Origin: Procambarus clarkii
Lineage: Eukaryota > Arthropoda > Malacostraca > Decapoda > Cambaridae
Direction of reading: 5' to 3'
Length of the DNA: 64,000 bases
Assembly (NCBI RefSeq): GCF_040958095.1
Contig: NC_091173.1
Span: 11,794,112-11,858,111 of the forward strand
Shown here: positions 9,991 to 51,165 of the stretch, piece after piece
Layout of the letters: the number at the start of each line of letters is the position of its first letter
How positions within the stretch are numbered: the first letter of the stretch is position 1
Program-made: the position numbers and the translations under genes
Notes under the pieces: generated by a model
Told to the model about the DNA's origin: nothing
Seen by the model: only the letters and a program-made list of their open reading frames with translations
Databases searched by the model: none

Positions 9991-12853
9991 GGGTTGCATG
10001 TTTGGTTTCTTTCTAGGGGAGTTATTTTATCTTTTTGGATGTAGATTGCATAGGCTAGCCAGTGATCTGTTTTGATTCGCCCACCTTTCTGGGTCCTTCC
10101 CCCGTCGATGGCAATTATGACATACAGTACTTTAAGTGTAAAGTGCTCATAGGCCATTGCTCCCTGCGTCTCACCGAGGGGACCAGGTTCTGACTCACAG
10201 AACCTGGTCCTGTTCAGAACCATATATATCATGTTAATGTGGCTCACAGTCACATTAACATGATATATATAGATATATATATGAGCCATATATAATATGG
10301 CTCACAGAACCACATATATCATGTTAATATGATTTCTGTGTGATTATCATTATTATTTATAGGCACACAAAATCACTATATACTGTATTATTTGTATGCC
10401 TGAATATGTTGAAAGCATGTATTGTATAATTTGCCACAAAAAAAATCCATACAATTCTGTGATAGTCAAAAGGGCAACTTTTACAAATAACAGATTTAAT
10501 ACATAACCAGATTGGGTCTTGAATGATATGATCCAAATTTTTGAGGGAGCACTATACACATACAGTATAGTTAAATTCAACAATACATCCACATACAAAG
10601 AGGCAGTGATATAAACAAATATATTTAAAATAAGCATACACAATTACATGCAGTGCCAGGTACACATCTAATATGCACATATGAACATCTAGTAGGAAAA
10701 AAAAAAACGTCCAATTTATTTATCTGGAATATTCCACAACTCTGCATGGCACATATCCACTGGTAAATATTTAGTAAACATATGGCACACACCTTCACCT
10801 ATGTTGCCAAATTGATTTGCCCAATTCCCTCAACCCAGCGAGGGGGGAAAGGGTCAAGACTTTGGTTCTAACTTGCATGATTCCTCTTACTCTCCATGTT
10901 CATGAGAGTAGCTACAATTTTGAAAACACTTCTTTCACTAAACATACAAAATCTGTGCACCTTATTAATTTACTTTTTTTTTTTTAACTATTGAGTAGCT
11001 GGATTAAATTTTAAAATATTTTTCCCCTAGAATAATTTCATCAATGCCTAAATTTTTACTGCAAATCACAAATTATGCTTATGAAAACAGTATGAGGATT
11101 ATTTGAAGATATTATAACAAAATAAATATTAGACTACAAAATTATTGTAATGTAAAACCATGATTAGCAAGCTTTTGTTTAACTCAATTATATTTGGAAT
11201 TTCCATAGTATGATACTAATAATGAATGTATTCTAATGTACATGTACAACAGTGAGCTTCCAATCAATTTATTTTTTTTAACAGGGTCATAGTTGAACTA
11301 ATGACAGGGCCGTAGTTAATGATGGGGGACAATAATGCTAGAATAATTTCACTTTTCTTTTCCAGTTATTGAGTGTGACTGACCCATCTGGCTTGCCTAC
11401 ACCCCAATGTGTGGCTGCTTACTGCTCGGTAAACATGCAAATTTGTCTTGGAACAAATTCTTATTATTTGTCACGTACACTAAAAATCAGTATTGTGGTT
11501 ATCACAGGAAACTAAAAATAATTTATACATAGAATCTCAACAACAACCATATATGGATGGCTCTGCTGTTTATTTTATAAAATGTATTAAAAAACAAAAC
11601 AAGAGCTTGTGGTGTCAGTTTATGAAAGTCCATTGTTATGAAATACATACTCTATATATACAGTAGTTATCCGTATCTTCCATTGCCGAGAAACCACTAA
11701 TCGTGTCGGTTCAACAAAAGTTTGGCACAAAAATTATTGTATCAATTAATATTTTTACTTAAAATTCCATTGAGCTTAAGCTGGTAGTATTAATTTTTCA
11801 ACCCCCTTTACGCTGAAAAAGTACATTACACTCAATCTAATTCAATAGGTTTTAAATAGAATCTGTTTCTCCTCATTGAAATGGGCATTTATCATTATAA
11901 ACATTTAAACTAGCAGATAACAAACTTCACATTGCGTTTGTGTTGACAGTGCTAATGCACCAATGTAGCTATATATTTGAAAGCCAAAAAGCTCCTCCAC
12001 CAGTTCAGCCATAATGTGATAGGTCTCTAATAAAGTATAATCTCATCATATTTATGTATGATACAAAGATGCACCATAAAACTCAACAAGAATGGCATTA
12101 CAAAGGAAGCTGATGGACCAGAAGCACCCAACTAACATGCTTGCATATGCTACTGGATTTCAACAATCATTGCTGTTCAAATCTTAACAACAATAGGTCA
12201 AGCACTATTTCTCCCTTAATTCTGAACAACTGTCTAAATAATAATAATAATCCAGAAACTAATTACTAACCTGACAGCAATTTTTTGTCTCACTATTGGC
12301 TGCTGAGATAAATGGACTGACAAGATAATCACTTGACTATGAACATACACTGAAAACCTTAAGATATAAAAATAGATTTGTTGGCATATTTTGTTATCAA
12401 AATTCCCTTTACCTGAATCATTTAAGAATTCCTCCTCATTCGCTGAAAAATCTACATAATGTGTTCCCATATACTGAAAACCCGTTACCACAAAGCTAAA
12501 TCAGGCAAATTTTAACACAACCAGTACTGTAAGCCAAAATTACAATTAATTCACATAGAAAATATTTCTCAAATATAAAGGTTCTAATAGTAAATCTTCA
12601 CTATTCTAGGTAAAGTACTGTACTGCAGCATGTATTCAGCTATGAATCATATATACAACCTTGGCTGGTTAAAAGAAAAAAAAAAGTACTGTACGTGCAG
12701 TATCCACACTTTACCATCCACAATATAGAGATACTTTCCATTTACATCAAATAACTCCATACTGTCTAATATCACCAATAAGAGTCCTTATAAAAGTCTC
12801 AGTATAGGAAATATCACTATAATGACACTTTATATTGCTAACGACACAGTTCG
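9991..12853 (-). other. 3' flank / likely 3' UTR of the FER gene
   Basis: AT-rich sequence following the FER stop on the minus strand. No further coding exon is recognisable. Part of it must be 3' UTR, but several possible AATAAA-like sites exist and I could not choose one. A small palindrome lies at about 10225-10270 (ATATCATGTTAATGTG and its complement), with related words repeated to about 10325. Confidence 0.4.
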
Positions 12854-42353
<29,500 letters not shown>

Positions 42354-42384
42354 CACCGACCTGTCGACCCAAAGCAGGAGTTAG

Positions 42385-42753
42385 TGTCTGCGGTAGTCTA
42401 GCACGAGGGAAATGGTTGGTGGGCCTAAGAGTAGTATCTGTGGTAGCCTAGCACGAGGGAAATGGTTGGTGGGCCTAAGAGTAGTATCTGTGGTAGCCTA
42501 GCACGAGGGAAATGGTTGGTGGGCCTAAGAGTAGTATCTGTGGTAGCCTAGCACGAGGGAAATGGTTGGTGGGCCTAAGAGTAGTATCTGTGGTAGTCTA
42601 GCACGAGGGAAATGGTTGGTGGGCCTAAGAGTAGTATCTGTGGTAGTCTAGCACGAGGGAAATGGTTGGTGGGCCTAAGAGTAGTATCTGTGGTAGTCTA
42701 GCACGAGGGAAATGGTTGGTGGGCCTAAGAGTAGTATCTGCGGTAGCCTAGCA
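42385..42753. repeat. 50-bp minisatellite, about 7.4 copies
   Basis: Tandem units containing GTAGTATCTGTGGTAGCCTA, GCACGAGGGAAATGG and TTGGTGGGCCTAAGA. Copies differ mainly at one C/T (GCCTA versus GTCTA). It lies 25 bp upstream of the exon that carries the FER start codon. Confidence 0.95.
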
Positions 42754-43654
42754 GGTACCGGGGAGTTGCTGGGTACCTGGGAGAACATTAAGCTGCTACG
42801 GTAATCTTGATTCAGTAACACCCGCTTCCAGGTGTTTTCTGGAAAACGAATTTAACACGTACAGCTAACTGTTCACTTTGCCCTTATGTATTTAAATAGT
42901 TACTGTATTCTTCCTAAGCTAAATAAAAAATTACATTCTAAATATAAATAATTCAATCCTGGTCGGCAAAGTCAATTTAGTGTTTTTGCTAAATGTAATA
43001 TGACATCTTGAACAGTTTCCGCAAAACGTGAGGACCGCGACCCAGGAAGAAAACACATGGCAAACGAACCCTGCAAGAACAAACCATGGCATTAAAGAGT
43101 AGAGATCTAAGACACGAGAGAAGTGTATATAAAATAACTATGCTACCGCTATTCTATAAACAAACTTCACCGAACCCAACCCAACCCAGTCTAACCTAAC
43201 CTGAGGAAAATATGAGATACACTGATAAAACACTCGTCTCGACCACCACAAGCACCATAATGCTAACAATATCCTGGGGATGTGGTTACAGCCCCACTCG
43301 CTCCTGTGTGACTCAGGTAAGTCCACTACGGGCTCACCATAGCCCGTACTATTTGGAACTTTCCGAGCAGCTGACTCTAAAACAACAACAACAGCCTGGG
43401 GGATGACGCTATAGGTCCTAATGCGCCTGTCCCAGACCAAACACAATCACCCACCCCACCATATCACCGTGAGGGGGGAGGGGAGAGTGAAGAGGCTCTA
43501 CTCAGCCCTCCCCCCCCCCCCACCTCTATAGGCCAAATAGATGGGGAGCGGGGACAAATAGCCTAACTCCACCTGCAACTAACAGAACTTTTCTCCCACA
43601 ACTGTCTTGAAGCCTCAATCACATTGACCACACTCCTCAACTCTTCACGGATGA

Positions 43655-43659
<5 letters not shown>
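42754..43659. other. Upstream flank of FER, no gene seen
   Basis: Includes a copy of the double-hairpin repeat (about 43320-43400) and a C-rich run. A noncoding first exon and promoter of FER may lie in or beyond this stretch, but I cannot identify them. Confidence 0.35.
43320..43402 (+). repeat. Double-hairpin repeat with (AAC)n end, copy 1
   Basis: ACGGGCTCACCATAGCCCGT forms one hairpin; TTTGGAACTTTCCGAGCAG is a decayed second; the sequence ends AAAACAACAACAACAG. Further copies are at 48698-48777 (plus) and 60088-60165 (minus). Confidence 0.7.

Positions 43660-43714
<55 letters not shown>
43660..43714. repeat. (TA)n microsatellite
   Basis: TA run directly against the left end of palindromic element A copy 2. 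Confidence 0.95.
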
Positions 43715-43717
<3 letters not shown>

Positions 43718-44124
43718 GTACCTAGTAGCCAGAACTCACTTCTCAGCCTACTATTCAAGGCCCGATTTGCCTAATAAGCCAAGTTTTCCTGAATTAATAT
43801 ATTTACTATAATTTTTTTCTTATGAAATGATAAAGCAACCCTTTTCTCTATGTATGAGGTCAATTTTTTTTTATTGGAGTTAAAATTAACGTAGATATAT
43901 GACCGAACCTAACCAACCCTACCTAACCTAACCTAACCTATATTTATAGGTAAGGTTAGGTTAGGTAGCCAAAAAAAGCTAGGTTAGGTAGCCAAAAAAA
44001 GCTAGGTTAGGTTAGGTTAGGTAGGTTAGGTAGACGAAAAAACATTAATTCATGAAAACTTGGCTTATTAGGCAAATCGGGCCTTGAATAGTAGGCTGAG
44101 AAGTGCGTTCTGGCTATTAGGTAC

Positions 44125-44127
<3 letters not shown>
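43715..44127. mobile_element. Palindromic element A, copy 2
   Basis: About 413 bp with the same GTCGTACCTAGTAGCCAGAA end and complementary right end as 4130-4503, again between (TA)n runs. The central part has more GGTTAGGTTAGG units and a duplicated AGCCAAAAAAAGCTAGGTTA block compared with copy 1. Confidence 0.88.
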
Positions 44128-44345
<218 letters not shown>

Positions 44346-44507
44346 GACAATGTCAGACCACGGAGGAAAAATGAAACAGGAATTTCCTTAAGTACTTTCG
44401 TATATTAAATACATCTTCAGAAGGTAAATACCTTCTGAAGATGTATTTAATATACGAAAGTACTTAAGGAAATTCCTGTTTCATTTTTCCTCCGTGGTCT
44501 GACATTG

Positions 44508-44509
<2 letters not shown>
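44346..44509. mobile_element. Perfect 81-bp inverted repeat
   Basis: The left arm 44346-44426 (starts GACAATGTCAGACCACGGAG) and right arm 44429-44509 are exact complements with a 2-bp spacer. The right arm is followed at once by a (TA)n array (44511-44583). Noncoding. Confidence 0.93.
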
Positions 44510-44585
<76 letters not shown>

Positions 44586-45015
44586 CAACACCTTACACAG
44601 GAAGATATAAACGGAGAGGTGTATATATAACTACTACTCGGTGTACGTAGCCTACACTCAGAATTTACTTTAGTTCGGGACACAATTCAGAGTTAAAGTA
44701 CACTAATTGGTTGCTCACAAAGCTATTGCGGTGACCTTAGTAATTCTCCTCTGCCACGGTTAACAATGCCTCAAGACCACACCACTCACACACACACTTG
44801 GGTACCACTTTCTTTTATCGCGCTTATTCCGCTCGTCTAAGACTGGCTGACGCCGTCACATACGTAAACACCTGCCCACTCAGACAATAGCCTAGCCTGG
44901 TCTTACAAACAAACGCACATCTCAACACAAACTCTCCACAAAATGCTAGGAGCTCTCAGCCCGTCCGCCTAAGATTTCCAACGTCAAGAAATTGTCGTGC
45001 TAAAGTGTCCTTTTT

Positions 45016-45361
45016 TAAATTCGTAAAGTCAATATTGACTTATTAACTACGTGCATAGGTGATATACTAAACATAATAGATACCCTTAAAAAGATTCACA
45101 GAAAACACCGACCTTACCTAACCTTGTTAGTATCTTAAGATAAGCATCTTATTGCTTCGTAATTACAATTACTACTTAACCTATACCTATTATAGGTTAG
45201 GTAATAATTGTAATTACGAAGCAATAAGATGCTTATCTTAACATACTAAGTAGGTTAGGTAAGGTCGGTGTTTTCTATGAATCTTTTTAAGGGTATCTAT
45301 TATGTTAAGTATGTCACCTATGCACATATTTAATAAGTCAATATTGACTTATTAAATTTGC
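45016..45361. mobile_element. Long palindrome D, arms about 160 bp
   Basis: The left arm includes AAACATAATAGATACCCTTA, AACACCGACCTTACCTAACC and TAAGATAAGCATCTTATTGC; the right arm carries their complements in reverse order (GCAATAAGATGCTTATCTTA, GGTTAGGTAAGGTCGGTGTT, TAAGGGTATCTATTATGTT). The outer ends each have GTCAATATTGAC, itself palindromic. The arms differ at a few positions, so it is slightly aged. Confidence 0.88.
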
Positions 45362-45609
45362 GAGAACGGGTTGCCTTTTTTTTTCCTAACCCACTAGGAA
45401 AACAGAAAAACGGGCCAGTACGTCAATTTCGCGAGCCGCTATCATTTTCTGGTGCGACGATTTTTGGCCTTAGGTCGAGTATATACGTCAAAATGCGACG
45501 TTTTGTTGGGAGGACGGGTTGAGGAGCTATGAAGCACACGCACAAACTCAACCATACCACAAACCACACGCACACACCACATCCCTCTCCCCTCAACTCG
45601 CCCCACTCC

Positions 45610-46029
<420 letters not shown>

Positions 46030-46049
46030 ACACACACACACACACACAC

Positions 46050-46264
46050 GGTTAGGAAGTTTTCTTTTAGCGTGAGAGTAGTGGAAAAATGGAATGCACT
46101 TGGGGAACAGGTTGTGGAAGCAAATACTATTCATACTTTTAAAACTAGGTATGATAGGGAAATGGGACAGGAGTCATTGCTGTAAACAACCGATAGCTGG
46201 AAAGGCGGGATCCAAGAGTCAATGCTCGATCCTGCAAGCACATATAGGTGAGTACATATAGGTG

Positions 46265-46295
<31 letters not shown>
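46050..46295 (+). mobile_element. 5'-truncated LINE 3' end between AC arrays
   Basis: Begins after (AC)n and matches the LINE C-terminus (GGTTAGGAAGTTTTCTTTTA, GTGGAAAAATGGAATGCACT), then a diverged 3' UTR (CGGGATCCAAGAGTCAATGC) and two copies of a 14-bp ACATATAGGTGAGT end running into (AC)n (46268-46295). A sister subfamily of the main LINE. Confidence 0.82.
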
Positions 46296-46315
46296 TTCTA
46301 ACACACACACGCACA

Positions 46316-46471
46316 TATCTTCAAGTGTAGACACAGTTTAGTGAAAAAGAGCCCAGTAGGCTCAGGAACCTGTACACCAGTTGATTGACAGTTGAGAGGC
46401 AGGACCAAAGAGCCAGAGCTCAACCCCCCGCAAGCACAACTAGGTAAGTACAACTAGGTAAGTACACTAAA
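46316..46471 (+). mobile_element. LINE 3' UTR fragment
   Basis: GAGCCCAGTAGGCTCAGGAA, TTGATTGACAGTTGAGAGGC, GAGCTCAACCCCCCGCAAGC, then ACAACTAGGTAAGT twice. Matches the 3' UTR of the LINE at 55726. Confidence 0.82.
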
Positions 46472-46759
46472 TATAATCACTCTAGCATACTGGAGTCAGT
46501 CATTGAACCATTAATCCCGGTATTATTATCATGCTTTCAAATGATAAGGTGAACCAGGTGATCTGACCTACAGCGGAGTGTCGTTTGATTGTAAGTATTG
46601 CCCCGAGGAGACTTGATCATTACAACATAGGCCTATACATTTTTTAGAGACATTAGAGACTTAGAGAATTAGAAGATTAGAGACATAAATATTCTAAGAG
46701 ATATTTAGACATTCTAAATATTTTAGTCTAGTGTTGTTCAGACTCAGGGTCGTGATCCA

Positions 46760-47872
46760 CTGCTGGGGTCGTGGGAGGTTACTCACTGGGTCGTGGGAGG
46801 TTACTCACAGGGTCGTGGGAGATTACTCACTGGGTCGTGGGAGGTTACTCACTGGGTCGTAGGAGGTTACTCACTGGGTCGTGCGAGGTTACTCACTGGG
46901 TCGTGGGAGGTTATTCACTGGGTCGTGGGTTACTCACTGGGTCGTGGGAGGTTATTCACTGGGTCGTGGGAGGTTACTCACTGGGTCGTGGGAGGTTACT
47001 CACTGGGTCGTGGGAGGTTACTCACTGGGTCGTGGGAGGTTACTCACAGGGTCGTGGGAGGTTACTCACTGGGTCGTGGGAGGTTACTCACAGGGTCGTG
47101 GGAGGTTACTCACTGGGTCGTGGGAGGTTACTCACAGGGTCGTGGGAGGTTACTCACTGGGTCGTGGGAGGTTACTCACTGGGTCGTGGGAGGTTACTCA
47201 CAGGGTCGTGGGAGGTTACTCACTGGGTCGTGGGAGGTTACTCACTGGGTCGTGGGAGGTTACTCACAGGGTCGTGGGAGGTTACTCACTGGGTCGTGGG
47301 AGGTTACTCACTGGGTCGTGGGAGGTTACTCACTGGGTCGTGGGAGGTTACTCACTGGGTCGTGGGAGGTTACTCACAGGGTCGTGGGAGGTTACTCACT
47401 GGGTCGTGGGAGGTTACTCACTGGGTCGTGGGAGGTTACTCACTGGGTCGTGAGAGGTTACTCACTGGGTCGTGGGAGGTTACTCACTGGGTCGTGGGAG
47501 GTTACTCACTGGGTCGTGGGTTACTCACTGGGTCGTGGGAGGTTATTCACTGGGTCGTGGGAGGTTACTCACTGGGTCGTGGGAGGTTACTCACTGGGTC
47601 GTGGGAGGTTACTCACTGGGTCGTGGGAGGTTACTCACTGGGTCGTGGGAGGTTACTCACTGGGTCGTGGGAGGTTACTCACTGGGTCGTGGGAGGTTAC
47701 TCAAAGGGTCGTGGGAGGTTACTCACTGGGTCGTGGGTTACTCACTGGGTCGTGGGAGGTTACTCACTGGGTCGTGGGAGGTTACTCACAGGGTCGTGGG
47801 AGGTTACTCACTGGGTCGTGGGAGGTTACTCACAGGGTCGTGGGAGGTTACTCACTGGGTCGTGGGAGTTTA
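46760..47872. repeat. 22-bp minisatellite, about 50 copies
   Basis: The unit is GGGTCGTGGGAGG plus TTACTCACT. Copies differ mainly at one T/A (TCACTGGG or TCACAGGG), a TTATTCACT variant, and short units lacking GAGG (about 46926, 47516, 47735). Because 22 is not a multiple of 3 and no frame meets a stop, it yields long spurious frames. Confidence 0.97.
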
Positions 47873-48118
47873 TTAAAACAATAATAACCACAATAGTAAA
47901 AATAAAGATGCTAATAATAATTGTATTTGAAATTCAAAAGTATATACATACACATATTTTTTATTGATGTTTTTAAGGGTTATGAATTATTTTCTATCGC
48001 CAACGGTCAAAAATGCTTCTTAGAATACGTTATGAGAACAGTTTGAATAACTCTTGGCTGTTAGCATGTCATTAACTCGCTTATCAAGCCTGTGAAGTGT
48101 TTAGTTTAACCAATACTG

Positions 48119-48370
48119 GAGTTTAGTTTCCGAACCCATTATGTGCCTCTAATGGGGTCCACTACCGCCCCACATGACGGTATGGGGTCCACTACCGCCC
48201 CACATAACGGGTATGGGGTCCACTACCGCCCACATGACGGGTATGGGGTCCGCTACCACACCACATAACGGGTATGGGGCCACTACCGCCCACATGACGG
48301 GTATGGGGTCCGCTACCACACCACATCACGGGTATGAGGTCCACTACAGCCCCACATAACGGTATGGATC
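48119..48370. repeat. About 30-bp minisatellite grown from a LINE 3' UTR
   Basis: Begins as the 3' UTR of the LINE seen at 23925-24655 (CGAACCCATTATGTGCCTCT) and then repeats GTATGGGGTCCACTACCGCC plus CCACATGACGG about seven times, with alternating variants (CTACCGCCC and CTACCACACC). Confidence 0.85.
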
Positions 48371-48697
48371 GTGTTGGAGTTCTTGAAGCCTATCGCTTCT
48401 CTGATTCTTACCCTACCATCGTTTTCTATCGTAAAGGTCAAGCAGCCTACTGCTCTCTTCATTCGGCTCTTAGTCAGAATTGGCGGTGATTCTCCAGTGT
48501 CTTCCTACATTCTGGTAACGGTAACACGCTTGTTTGAACTCCCGGTGAACCGGATATAATGATGGTGACTATATATCCTGGCTGAGAGAGGTTGTTTACG
48601 AGGATGGTAAAGAGTACCGGGTACAGGCAGGAGCCGCGAGGCACTGCTGGTGCTGCTGGGGGTGAAGACTCCAGTGTTAGTTGGATGCTACTGGATG

Positions 48698-48777
48698 ACG
48701 CTACGGGCTCACCATAGCCCGTGTTACTTGGAACTTTTTGTTCCAGGTAGCGAATCTTTAACAACAACAACAACTGG
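48698..48777 (+). repeat. Double-hairpin repeat with (AAC)n end, copy 2
   Basis: ACGGGCTCACCATAGCCCGT, then TACTTGGAACTTTTTGTTCC-AGGTA (second hairpin), AATCTTTAACAACAACAAC. The best preserved of three copies. Confidence 0.78.
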
Positions 48778-48949
48778 ATGACGACTCCCACGGGCTGCTG
48801 CTGCTGGCCGGCGTGTGGTCAGAGCAACTCCCACGGGGTGTTGGAAAGTTAAGAGGAAGAACTGAAACCAATTTAACAAATACTTTTTAAAACATCGAAC
48901 TGGTGCATGGCAGCCACATCAGCGGTTGTGACTGAAATTTCGCCGAAAG

Positions 48950-49105
48950 TGACTGGAACTGATTGTAACTGATAAGAAGTGATAACTTATTGAAACCTGA
49001 CTAGAAATGACTGGACGGTAGAGACTGGAACTGATAAGAAGTGATAACTTATTTAAACCTGACTAGAAATGACTGGACGGTAGAGATTGGAACTGATCAG
49101 AACTG
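48950..49105. repeat. About 62-bp tandem duplication
   Basis: Two nearly identical units holding ACTGGAACTGATAAGAAGTG and CCTGACTAGAAATGACTGGA, with partial units at both ends. Confidence 0.85.
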
Positions 49106-49144
49106 ATTGACTTTGCATGAAAAGTTAACACATTGAGACAAATT

Positions 49145-49205
49145 GTAACCCTTGACACCACCGCCCATGAGATGGGTATGGGGTGCATAATAAATAAATT
49201 AATCT
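49145..49205 (+). mobile_element. LINE 3'-end fragment
   Basis: GTAACCCTTGACACCACCGC, GATGGGTATGGGGTGCATAA: the 3' terminus of the zinc-knuckle LINE. Confidence 0.65.
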
Positions 49206-50935
49206 GAAATCTACTGAAGGATGAGGCTTGGTAACGCACTATATACACCCCCATAAGTCAGTTAGACCTTCACACGCAGCCTAGCTACCCAACACTCCCC
49301 TCTGGTGAGCAGATCTCACACTACAAACAATATTATGAATATATTTACAAACAATAATATCCCCTTACCCCCAGTATATATATATATTTATATTTTATAG
49401 GTCGATAACAGCAGTCGCATATAAACAAAATATTTGCCATAGATCTGGTTGGTGCCCAGCTTACAGTTAACAAGATGGATCCCTTAAGGGTCTGACCTCC
49501 CTAAAGGTCAACACACTTATATGCCGCCCTCATAAAGATCAACTCACATAAGTGCTACCCCTTTAAGGTCAGCTCGCATCAATTGCTGTCCCTTGAAGAT
49601 CAACTTCCTCAAGTGCCACCCTTTAAAATACCGCTTCCCTTGGGAGCCCCCTTCCTTAAATAAGTGTCAATCGTCTTCAGTTTCAAGATAAAACAGGGAC
49701 ACTAAACTTGGAATATTGAAGGGGGGGTTAGTAAGATGATTATCAGAATGTCTCCAGGAGGAGCCCAACCACTTGAGGTGGACGGTAAAGCGACGGTCTC
49801 GCGTCATGCAGGTCGGCGTTCAATCCCCGACCGTCCACAAGTGGTTGGGCACCATTCCATCCCCCCTCGTCCCATCCCAAGTCCTTATCCTGATCCCTTC
49901 CCAGTGCTATATAGTCGTAATGGCTTGGCACTTTCCCGCTAATAATACCCTTCCAGGAGGAGGAGGGTAGAGTAAGGGAGAACAAGAGGGACGGGTGTTC
50001 GTTGGGAGGGTCTATGCGATGATGACGAGCAATGGAAAGGGAAAGAAAATGAGTGTTAGGGGAGGGGAGAGAGGAGCGTACACTGGTGGAAGAGAGACCG
50101 GCCAGGGGACCCGCCGGGAGAATGGTTAATTGTTGAGGCCACTTGTGAGATGACGGAACGACGAGTTGTGGAAGGTTGTTGGGTGGTGGTGGTGGGGCAA
50201 CTGTTAAGTAGTGAGGAAGGTTGAGGGGTAGATGTAAGGTTGTTGGACGAGGCAGTACGGTTGTCTAGGATTAAGAGGTTGACGGCTGAGGCTGGAAGGT
50301 TGTTAGAGGATGGATATATATAGAGGTTTAGGGGAATTTTAATTAGATTATTTCGTATTCGTTGAGAATGGAGAGTCGGGTGGTATGAGGGTTAATGGGT
50401 TGGTAAACAATACGGCTGTGGGGTGGGTGTGGGTGAAGGAAGGGGATGGCGGAGGTGGGGGTGGGTGTTACAGGAGGTGTGTGGGTGTCTGTGGGGGTGG
50501 ATGTGGGAAGGGAGGAGCTGTGGGTGGTGAGGACGCAAGAGGAAGTGCGGAGCAAGGAATGTTAACGAGAAAGTTAAGTAAGTGGTGGGATGGGACCTGA
50601 TGGGAGAGAGGGGGGAGGGGCCTTCCACATCACCAAGATGACTGCATGACATAATGGGAAGGGCTGGGAGGGACAGTACAGTGGGAGGGGTCTGAGAGTC
50701 GTGGGAAGGAGAGAGAAAGAGAGGGTGGCGAGCTGAAACGGGAATGATTGAAAGAATTCAATCTCTCGACCGGGACTCGCGGAAGCAAGACAGCTGTGTG
50801 TGGCAAGGAGAAACGGATCGGGAGGGGTAACAGCGGCGATGGAACGTTGTGGAAAGGAGGGAAGAGGGTAAAGGTCGGAGGGGAAGGGGAGAAGGAGGGG
50901 GAGGAGGAACAGGATAAAACATGGAAACCAATGGA
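49206..50935. other. No gene seen; purine-rich low-complexity sequence
   Basis: Apart from the SINE at 49765-49965, this is low-complexity G/A-rich sequence on the plus strand (50340-50930). Its long C/T-rich minus-strand frames have no domain. Confidence 0.4.
49765..49965 (+). mobile_element. CCAACCACTTGG-type SINE, uninterrupted copy
   Basis: Same family as 15680-16115. B box TCGGCGTTCAATCCCC, ACAAGTGGTTGGGCACCATT, GTGCTATATAGTCGTAATGG, GGCACTTTCCCGC. It preserves the site that is interrupted by the MITE in the other copy. Confidence 0.82.
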
Positions 50936-51165
50936 GAAGTGTTGTGTAGGTGTAACAAGGTCCAGTACACAACATTCAGGGTATTGGTGAAACATGGTCC
51001 AGTACACACCCCATTCAGCGTATTGGTGAAATATGGTCTTATACACACCATTCAGGGTATTGGTGAAATATGGTCTTATACACACCATTCAGGGTATTGG
51101 TGAAACATGGTCCAGTATACACTATCTAGGGTGTAGGTGTAGCGTGATCCAGTACAAAACAAATG
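50936..51165. repeat. About 37-bp minisatellite, about 6 copies
   Basis: Units of GTCCAGTACACACCATTCAG plus GGTATTGGTGAAACATG, alternating GGTCCAGTAC and GGTCTTATAC variants. Confidence 0.88.

Noticed and set aside
46760-47872. CRISPR-like array
   Set aside because: Units are contiguous with no unique spacers, and the genome is eukaryotic.
46771-47967. Long frame of 398 codons with repeated GGYSLGRGRLLTGSWEV
   Set aside because: It is a translation of a 22-bp minisatellite; 22 nt is not a multiple of 3, so the same peptides cycle in every frame, and there is no start context, splice site or unique domain.
50574-51088. Pro/Ser/Leu-rich minus-strand frames
   Set aside because: Complement of purine-rich low-complexity sequence and a 37-bp minisatellite; no domain, no splice support.
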